Assembly (NCBI GenBank): GCA_903813345.2
Contig: CAIIXF020000001.1
Coordinates: 1,116,001 to 1,180,000, forward strand
DNA: 64,000 bases
Direction: 5' to 3'
Source of the DNA: Owenia fusiformis
Taxonomy: Eukaryota; Annelida; Polychaeta; Sabellida; Oweniidae
The position numbers and the translations under genes are program-made. Shown piece after piece: positions 58,501 through 64,000 of the stretch; the stretch's first letter is position 1, and each line of letters opens with the position of its first letter. The notes under the pieces were generated by a model. That model was not told where the DNA came from, searched no databases, and saw only the letters and a list, made by a program, of their open reading frames with translations.

Positions 58501-59620
58501 AATGAATAATTTTTCGAAGTAGCATGTACATGTAAATATATGTACATGCAATAAATATCTGACTGTTTTTATGACTGGTGTGTCTTTATATTTTAGACTG
58601 GAACATGCGCTTTGTTCTTTGCTGCCCAGGGAGGTTTCCTCGACCTTGTAAAGGAACTCTTGGACAAAGGAGCCCCTGTAGACCTCCCAAGTTATGTAAG
58701 TCTTAAAAGAAGAAGCCTCTGTTTACCTCCCAAGTTATGTTTTTTCTGATATTGATATTTTCTGTATTAATATAAAAATTGATGTATATTATTCAATAAT
58801 GGTATAGACTATATTACAGTTTAGGAGCCCCGACCAATGCCTATGACAGCTCGGGTCAGGCTTAACTTTTTTCTCAACCAATCAGCGAACTCAACTGAAC
58901 TGGAAGGAAAATGTGCTAAATGTGTGCACGATAATTATGCTATTACATCAGAGAAAATGACCATATATAGAGAGTCATCCTTATTCCGACGACAAACTCA
59001 GAGATTTATTGAAAACTGAAAGAGTGAAGACGAAGCACTCGAACGAATGCAAAGGGTATAAGTTGAGCTATATCTGAAAACCTCACTTCCTCTTTTGAGT
59101 CATAGGCAAAATCTGTCAATTTTCAATTTTATGTTTTTTACAGGATGGTGGAACACCTTTATTTGTTGCATGCCAGTGCAATCACATAGAAGTTGTAGAA
59201 GAGCTAATAAACCACGGGGCAGACATACATGTACAGATGGTAGATGGCGCCTCACCCATATTCATAGCAGCACAAAATGGGCACATGAAAATGCTCAAAT
59301 TTTTACTCTCAAATGGCGCCCAACCAAACATGACTAGAAAGGTGAAATTTTATGTTTTATGTTGGAAACTTTGTTAAAGCCAGTATTTTATTTTTCTTAT
59401 AATTAACTTTTATTGTTTAAATAGATGTCACTTTAGTACACCCATTACTTTGTGTCTCATTAAGTAAGGGGGAAAACATTTTTTACAGTTTTGTTTTTAT
59501 TATGTTTCTATTATATTTTAGGATGGTGCTAGTCCCTTGTGGATTTCGAGTCAGATGGGACATGTAGATATTGTAAAAGAACTTCTCAAAGCTGGTGCTG
59601 AAGTGGACATACCCAGAGAG
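46514..59620 (+). CDS. ANKRD29: Ankyrin repeat domain protein 29 (5' part; gene continues past the window)
   Basis: Six coding exons, all in phase 0: 46514-46522 (only Met-Ser-Leu), 47274-47384, 57955-58053, 58597-58695, 59144-59341 and 59522-59620. They give 205 residues so far; human ANKRD29 has 301. The N-terminus KETSPEQQLHLAALQGNLEQ precedes ankyrin repeats of exactly 33 residues, one per 99-nt exon (two in the 198-nt exon). These begin EGTTPLILASANNHLDCV, TGTCALFFAAQGGFLDLV, DGGTPLFVACQCNHIEVV, DGASPIFIAAQNGHMKML and DGASPLWISSQMGHVDIV. DGGT and APLWIASQMGH-like segments sit in the same order in vertebrate ANKRD29. Ankyrin repeats mediate protein binding; no specific role is known to me for this protein. 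Intron 2 is 10.6 kb. The last visible donor at 59621 is followed by no further exon on this strand, so the remaining exons lie beyond 64000. Confidence 0.88.
47567..47640. mobile_element. TGTCACCAC-type MITE, left-end fragment
   Basis: ATGTCACCACCAGAAGTGAC followed by ATATTGTTAATTGTCTCC matches the left end of the 8511 element. No right end is visible. It is in ANKRD29 intron 2. Confidence 0.6.
48119..48312. repeat. Tandem repeat, 22-bp unit, about 9 copies
   Basis: ACAGGGAGCATCTCATAGGT plus GG or GA, repeated about nine times in ANKRD29 intron 2. GCATC alternates with GTATC in early copies, and the last copy carries GCGTC. Confidence 0.9.
48313..50069. other. ANKRD29 intron 2, no element recognised
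   Basis: Intron sequence with no supported nested gene or bounded repeat. Confidence 0.4.
50070..50294. repeat. Tandem repeat, 42/48-bp unit, 5 copies
   Basis: The unit TTGGAAGTAAACTGCAGTAT ... CCTAAGGGCAATTTTACTCA repeats five times. The last two units carry an extra CATGTA, making them 48 bp. An apparent - strand frame through it is a by-product of the periodicity. Confidence 0.9.
50295..52012. other. ANKRD29 intron 2, no element recognised
   Basis: Intron sequence. Open frames on both strands near 50342-50835 and 51240-51537 overlap each other and have no family support. Confidence 0.4.
52013..52206. repeat. Fragment of a GGGCGGATC-type transposon
   Basis: CAGGGGCGGATCTGGG at the left and repeated GGGCCC-containing blocks up to CCCACCCAAGGGGGGG at the right resemble dispersed elements with CAGGGGCGGATC ends seen in many invertebrate genomes. 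The ends do not form a clean inverted pair here. Confidence 0.4.
52207..53943. other. ANKRD29 intron 2, no element recognised
   Basis: Intron sequence with nothing distinctive. Confidence 0.4.
53944..54308. mobile_element. GATGCAACAACAC-iteron element, copy 1
   Basis: It matches 57130-57446 in inverted orientation over more than 300 bp. It contains the perfect palindrome GATGCAACAACACCG/GTGTTGTTGCATC at 54012-54038 and three further GATGCAACAACACC-type copies at 54230, 54262 and 54284. The palindrome marks one side and the direct iterons the other. No coding function is evident, although a short frame through it is similar in both copies. Confidence 0.6.
54600..56180. mobile_element. Tandem hairpin-CRE-exon units, Crypton/KIAA1958-like
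   Basis: Two units about 525 bp apart each contain TGACGTCA (54834 and 55359), then an ATG and a short coding stretch, then a hairpin of roughly 170 bp (55140-55320 and 55655-55830; arms with GGTCAACxGGCAAAAxTGTAT, loop CCTTCGGTCTCTGTCAACAG). A third hairpin without the exon lies at 56035-56175. In unit 1 the frame from 54870 reads MVDEHFVNVDENDILTLLDD, then KYSKNTKRNEKLTL, and ends at a good donor CAA|GTGAGT. In unit 2 the same stretch is shifted by a small deletion and stops early. The VDENDI...LLDDKxSKNTKR pattern resembles the first exon of KIAA1958/DUF3504 (Crypton-derived) genes. Two ATTGGT motifs precede unit 1 (54660 and 54723). It lies in ANKRD29 intron 2. Confidence 0.6.
56181..57129. 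other. ANKRD29 intron 2, no element recognised
   Basis: Intron sequence. A - strand frame at 56718-56945 contains NGGQTSFVLGKHDELLDIIM, faintly like a decayed ankyrin repeat, but it is too weak to call. Confidence 0.35.
57130..57446. mobile_element. GATGCAACAACAC-iteron element, copy 2
   Basis: Inverted relative of 53944-54308 with the same palindrome (57402-57430) and iterons (TGTTGCTGCATC, TGTTGTTGCATC twice) at 57148-57212. The two copies lie 3 kb apart in ANKRD29 intron 2. Confidence 0.6.
57582..57660. mobile_element. TGTCACCAC-type MITE fragment
   Basis: AAAGTGGTGACATATTGTTG followed by the GGTTGGTGTGTGG-type block matches the left part of the 8511 element, starting at its inner inverted repeat. 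Confidence 0.55.
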
Positions 59621-59653
59621 GTGAGTAGAGAAACTCAATCTCATTCAGATTGT

Positions 59654-59878
59654 TATGTCACCATCAAAAAGTGGTGACATATTGTTATGGTATCTCTGTT
59701 TTTTTGTGATGGCTGTTGGAGATCGGTGGGTGGTGATCAGTGGTTGGCGATCAGTGGGTTGCGTCTGTAACAAATTCTTAAAACTTCCAATAACTTAACA
59801 AATACTGTTTAGACTGACTTCAGTTTTTTTCAAAATTATCTACAAGTTTTCAGTAGTTCAAATCTGACTTTATATACT
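59654..59878. mobile_element. TGTCACCAC-type MITE, truncated
   Basis: It begins ATGTCACCATCAAAAAGTGG and matches the 8511 element through GTTCAAATCTGACTTTAT, then stops abruptly at TATACTCC, where a different sequence (TCAAAAAAAGTTAAGGACC) begins. It starts 34 bp after ANKRD29 exon 6. Confidence 0.65.
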
Positions 59879-60139
59879 CCTCAAAAAAAGTTAAGGACCA
59901 GTGGTTTTCCTCATAGGTTTACATGTTAACCCCCATATTTGTTTGAACGACTATTTTCTAAGCGGGGAACAAAAGAAATCCCAATAAAGTAAATAAATCT
60001 GTATCTCGATTCTATTCCCTATAAAGTCTGCAACGTTTCAATGTTATATCTCCATTACATTGGGTCAAAATTTGATGTCAAAATTGATGAATTTCATGCA
60101 ATTGAACAAAAATGGCAGATCCCATGTTAAACAGTATTG

Positions 60140-60540
60140 GAAAAATATGGATGAACTTCCTGGTTACGAGATTTTTGATTTCTCGATTTAAACCTTCTTA
60201 TAAGTCAATTTGCAGATTGTAATTTGGCACAAAGCTAGAAAATATAGTCTAGCTTGAATGAATTTCTTCCATTTTGAATTTGTTTTGTAAATGAAGTCCG
60301 TTAAATTACCAATGTATGTTACTTTGACAACTTACGTCAGTGTAACAAAAGCAATGGTCTAAATGCATGAATTAAAGCTTTATTTAAAAATCAAATTTCA
60401 AACCAAGAGCATTTCTTAAAGCTAGACTATATTGTCTAACTTTGTGCCATTAATGATAATCTGCAACTTGACTTAAAAGTATGCTTAAATCGAGAAAACA
60501 AAAAACTTGTATCCAGGAAGTTCATCCATTTTGTTATATT
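60140..60540. repeat. Foldback repeat in ANKRD29 intron 6
   Basis: ATGGATGAACTTCCTGG at the left is inverted as CCAGGAAGTTCATCCAT at the right (60513-60531). GCTAGAAAATATAGTCTAGC and AATTTGGCACAAAG have inverted partners around 60422-60450. The loop is about 150 bp. Confidence 0.6.
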
Positions 60541-60938
60541 GACATTTTAAGTTGTGGAACAATGTATTAGCAGATGGACTCTCACCTGCTTTTGTATCTT
60601 AGGCTATGTTGAGCTATTTTTGATTGTTGATGAGATCTTTAATGCAAAATTTGAAATAGTTACCAAAAAGTGGCATTTTCAAATTCATTAAATGTTTTTG
60701 CTACTCTGAATTTTCCCTATTTAAGTTTTCTTCCAGTGTCATGAATATCATGGAAATAAGTTTAAAAAAATTGTTACATTTGTTGTAAAATATACAATAA
60801 TAGAAACTTGGTATTGATTAGTTCATTTCTACAGTCTCTTATACTGAGAAATAATCATTATACATTGGAATTGCTTGTATATTCATAGGATGGATTGATA
60901 TTATGATTGATTTGAAGCTTGCAGGTTTCAATGCAATA

Positions 60939-61970
60939 TCAAAGTTTCATAAAGTCTTCAAATTTCATGAATTTGTATCCAATTCCATTTAGTCTTGACC
61001 CTGGACTACCATTGAAATATTCTACATTGAACTCTGGGTGTTTCTTGGTGTCCTCTAGAATCTGCTTGAATGCAGTTACATGACAAGCTTCATTGTTTGG
61101 AACATTATACACATCACCTTTCACTTGGTAATTTGAAAAGAAATAATTTGAATTTTTTTTAGGGGTTTCTTTCATGATAAGTGTCCCTCCTTTATTACTT
61201 GTTGAACCATTGATGTGCTCAACATAATTCAAGTCTATTCCAAGAAGAAGAATCTTCTCATATCCCAAGTATTGTCCAACCCTAGCAGCCATAGCTCCTG
61301 TTGAGAATTCACGAGCCACTTTTACCATATTTTGGTCATCAGCTGCTTTGATGTTTTCATAAAATTTTACTTTTGGATGAGATTTCAGTTGAGGTACTTT
61401 CTTAGCAATATTTGATCGAGTAAAAAAGAGTTTCGTGCCATGATTTTCAGAGTTTTCAATCATATCCATTAGCTCCGGGATGTGTTCAATGTTAACAACA
61501 GTATCAAACGATGCATAATATGTCGGCCACCAATCAATCTGTTTCCAATATCTAAAGGCTAAGTTCATTCCAAAGGTATCCACTCCTTTAGTCTTGAAGA
61601 AGTCAAATCCCTTCAGTGACGGGCCATTTCCAAATACAATAAGTTTCTTTTGTGGGCGACACTTTTCCATGTATCCAAAACACCACAGGGAGCACTGGTG
61701 ATATTGCGGTCTATCCTTGGTGCCTTCTATACATGACTGAGTATCATTGTTTCTGCACCAGCCACATTCGTTAGCACTCTGACACTGTTTTTGGTTTACT
61801 ATAGATTCACATATACTAGTTCTAGTGAAGCATCTTGAATTGTCGGATTTAGCACTGTGAACTGTACTTGGTAGCTCTCTTCCATAAAGTACATAGAAAC
61901 CTTGTATTAGTGCTAACATTCCTATCACCAATACTATGAAATATCGGATTGCTTGCGACTTATAACTCAT
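60939..61970 (-). CDS. Type II membrane protein, PSI-like stem plus DUF115/GT42-like Rossmann domain
   Basis: An intronless frame of 343 residues, nested antisense in ANKRD29 intron 6. Residues 9-29 are a signal anchor (RYFIVLVIGMLALIQGFYVL). Residues 46-104 form a compact cysteine-rich module (C47, C54, C63, C69, C72, C80, C93, C97, C104) with NECGWC, the hallmark of PSI domains. Residues 109-343 begin KLIVFGNGPSLKGFDFF (109-125), then TFGMNLAFRYW, STGAMAARVGQYLGYEKILL (223-242), GIDLNY, a CH pair at 296-297, and FNGSPGSRLNGIGY. This order resembles bacterial motility-associated DUF115 proteins and GT42 sialyltransferases (GNGPSL, S/TxG helix, LGYKEIxLxGID, late SPxSxxN). A Golgi glycosyltransferase acting on a nucleotide-sugar is the likely role, but donor and acceptor are unknown. 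A 42-bp tandem repeat lies 160 bp upstream. The metazoan stem shows it belongs to the host; the catalytic domain may have come from bacteria. Confidence 0.7.
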   Translation of the reverse strand: MSYKSQAIRYFIVLVIGMLALIQGFYVLYGRELPSTVHSAKSDNSRCFTRTSICESIVNQKQCQSANECGWCRNNDTQSCIEGTKDRPQYHQCSLWCFGYMEKCRPQKKLIVFGNGPSLKGFDFFKTKGVDTFGMNLAFRYWKQIDWWPTYYASFDTVVNIEHIPELMDMIENSENHGTKLFFTRSNIAKKVPQLKSHPKVKFYENIKAADDQNMVKVAREFSTGAMAARVGQYLGYEKILLLGIDLNYVEHINGSTSNKGGTLIMKETPKKNSNYFFSNYQVKGDVYNVPNNEACHVTAFKQILEDTKKHPEFNVEYFNGSPGSRLNGIGYKFMKFEDFMKL

Positions 61971-62124
61971 TATTTCTTTCTTTCTATTTTGGTTGTGGTG
62001 TAATTCCTTTCACAAAACTGTTATGGAGTTGATTATATTATCTTCTGACTGTTTTCTCATGACATGATGCTCTAAAGTTAATGCTTATAGGCTACTGCAA
62101 ATAGGCTGGTACTTGTTGATGTTT

Positions 62125-62265
62125 TTAGGCTGCTTCTAATGAGATGATGTTCATAAGTTGATGTGTTTAGGCTGCTTCTAATGAGATGATGTTCATAAGT
62201 TGATGCTTTTAGGCTGCTTCTAATGAGATGATGTTCATAAGTTGATGTGTTTAGGCTGCTTCTTT
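62125..62265. repeat. Tandem repeat, 42-bp unit, just over 3 copies
   Basis: TTAGGCTGCTTCTAATGAGA ... TGATGTTCATAAGTTGATG repeats three times with two-base differences (TGTG or TGCT) and begins a fourth time. It lies 155 bp upstream of the PSI/DUF115-like start codon, in its likely promoter or 5' leader. Confidence 0.9.
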
Positions 62266-62436
62266 ATGTTGCTGTTTATCTAAAAGTAAATCAGGTGCAG
62301 GTTCAAGTTGATGCAATCATGCTTATACTTTACCATAAAAAACATAATTTTGCACTTTCACAAAAAGTCATTTCACCATAATTTTCACAAAATATTTTGA
62401 TTTTGAAGAATGCGATGTATAAAAATATGTAGATAG

Positions 62437-62905
62437 TAGTGTTGTCGCGATGTGCCATAATCGTACATCGATGCATCGGCAATTTTCAGTAGTAAACATC
62501 GATGCACATCGCGATGTACATCGAGAAAAAGTCCGAGAAAAGTGCACTGAAATACCGAACGTCAGTGCACTAAAATACCGAACAGAACAAATTAATAAGA
62601 GTACGCTAGTACATCCGGGAACTTCTAGGAACGGAGAAATGAAAGTAAAGTAATTTTTTAGAATTTAATGGTTCATTTCGACTAGCTAAAACAGTTTTAA
62701 AGCGAAAGAATATCAGAAACATTGGAAAATGAAATAAGACATGAGAAAGGTAAGCGATTTGCGTCAAAATAAGATAAGAAAGGGTGATTTTTAGCAAATT
62801 TTTTTTTAAAAAAAACATCGATGTTTTGTGTCAGACATCGATGCATCGCCAGAATCAGCTTTGGCGATGTATATCGCGATGTATCGATTAATCGCGACAA
62901 CACTA
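62437..62905. mobile_element. hAT-type MITE, copy 2
   Basis: A 469-bp element with ends TAGTGTTGTCGCGAT on both sides (inverted), flanked by the perfect 8-bp duplication GTAGATAG (62429-62436 and 62906-62913). It is inverted relative to the copy at 43537-43977 and aligns along its length. Confidence 0.88.
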
Positions 62906-63105
62906 GTAGATAGTACTAAAATTTGGGAAAATATTACAAATTTTATTAAATATTGGTAATTGTAAAAAATTACATACCCCCCATGGTCAGAATGAATCAT
63001 TTTTAGGTGTAACATGAAGAATACAATGTCACATAAAACTTTGGAAAATATTTAAGTGTTTGGACCCACATGGGCTGAGGTTGAGGTCATAAAGGAGCAG
63101 AACCA

Positions 63106-63428
63106 AAATTTCCTTTGTATAACTGTAATATTGAGAGGTCTAAGAAAATGTTGTATATGCTATTTTGTTCCAACAATGTTCGGAAAGACATTTTATTTCA
63201 TTCTCAAGAATTGGTAGAAAGGAACAAAAAACAATTGCACTAAAAAACAAAAAATGTTAACAAAAACAGTTATATAAAATATATATAAATAATTTTTGCA
63301 TTACATTGTTGCCAATCAGTCAACATTACATAAAAGCACCGTGTTTTTTACAGAATGTTTTCAATAATTGGTTTAAGATAAAAACATTGTTGAATTCAGT
63401 TCACCATATCGATACCTACCTATCCTTT
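63106..63428. repeat. Single arm of the 9331-10034 foldback family
   Basis: Reverse complement of 9331-9655: CCATATCGATACCTACC and TATCCTTT at the right end, TTTCCTTTGTATAACTGTAA at the left. The second arm is missing, so it is a truncated or solo copy. Confidence 0.65.
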
Positions 63429-64000
63429 CAGCAAGGGTGTATTGACTTGACATGGGATGTGCTCCATTGACTTAACATGTGGATATCATCATATTCCAAT
63501 AGAGGCCGTTGGTTTCTATTGATTATCACAAAAATACCCAAAGTATACTATGACCTGAATCAATTGCAAAATAAATAATTTTACTGAATATGACATCAAA
63601 TGTGCAAATATGGAGTTTGCAATAGACTACATGCGAGTAGAAATAATCTTGATTTACGTCATTAATATTCAAAATTCAGTCAAAGAGATGTCATATTTGA
63701 AATCTGCATGTAAATGTACATCTAGAAATATGGTTTCGAAAATTGTCTATCAACTTTGAAAACTTAATTTTTTTTGAAAATGTGACCTCTTGTTCGGGTT
63801 GATTCCTCATAGACCCCATGTTAGAAAATCACAAAAAGTGAATTATCTTTTCTTGTATTGGACAGATAACATTTTCTTTTACTGGACATATTTTAATTTG
63901 CATACCTATTAGATACATAAGGGTTATATGAAAATTGAACCACGCAAATAGATGTAATTTAAGTTAAAGGGAACTTTCTACTATACCCGCCATGCTATCT
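63429..64000. other. ANKRD29 intron 6 continues
   Basis: AT-rich intron sequence up to the window edge. No further ANKRD29 exon is seen. Confidence 0.45.

Overview
The window is nuclear DNA from an animal. Coding exons are short, bounded by GT-AG introns and scattered through AT-rich non-coding DNA that is crowded with small inverted-repeat transposons. Orthologues of vertebrate SLC12A9 and ANKRD29 can be assembled exon by exon. The secreted chitin-binding gene, the intronless glycosyltransferase-like genes and the many palindromic MITEs suggest a marine bilaterian invertebrate, such as a mollusc, another lophotrochozoan or a hemichordate. The sequence alone does not settle the phylum.

Left part (1-15.5 kb): a four-exon gene for a secreted protein with two chitin-binding (CBM14) domains on the + strand (3246-6969), surrounded by decayed mariner copies, a tRNA-derived SINE head, a MITE loaded with nuclear-receptor half-sites and several palindromic elements. 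Middle-left (15.5-27 kb): an intronless GT12-like N-acetylgalactosaminyltransferase gene on the - strand (15586-16767) and a small cysteine-rich secreted peptide gene on the - strand (25488-26242). Between them lie non-autonomous transposons with recognisable target-site duplications. The stretch from 27 to 34.9 kb shows no convincing gene and is mostly foldback elements and tandem repeats.

Right part (34.9-64 kb): a head-to-head gene pair. SLC12A9, a cation-chloride cotransporter family member, runs leftward over ten coding exons (45872 to 34897; about 926 residues, complete). ANKRD29, an ankyrin-repeat protein, runs rightward from 46514 and leaves the window unfinished after six exons. The 641 bp between their start codons holds an E-box/CLEAR-like TCACGTGA and ETS-type sites. 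Inside ANKRD29 intron 6, on the opposite strand, sits an intronless gene (60939-61970) for a type II membrane protein. It joins a PSI-like cysteine-rich stem to a Rossmann-like domain resembling bacterial DUF115/GT42 enzymes, and is the best candidate here for an undescribed or laterally acquired system.

Two other structures stand out. SLC12A9 exon 7 has seeded a 132-bp tandem array of five truncated exon copies in its own upstream intron, each keeping the splice acceptor. Several unrelated-looking palindromic elements share a module of hairpin, ATTGG (CCAAT box) and TGACGTCA (CRE); in one this is followed by a short exon and splice donor resembling the N-terminus of KIAA1958/Crypton-like recombinase genes. 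Coordinates of repeats without flanking duplications are approximate.
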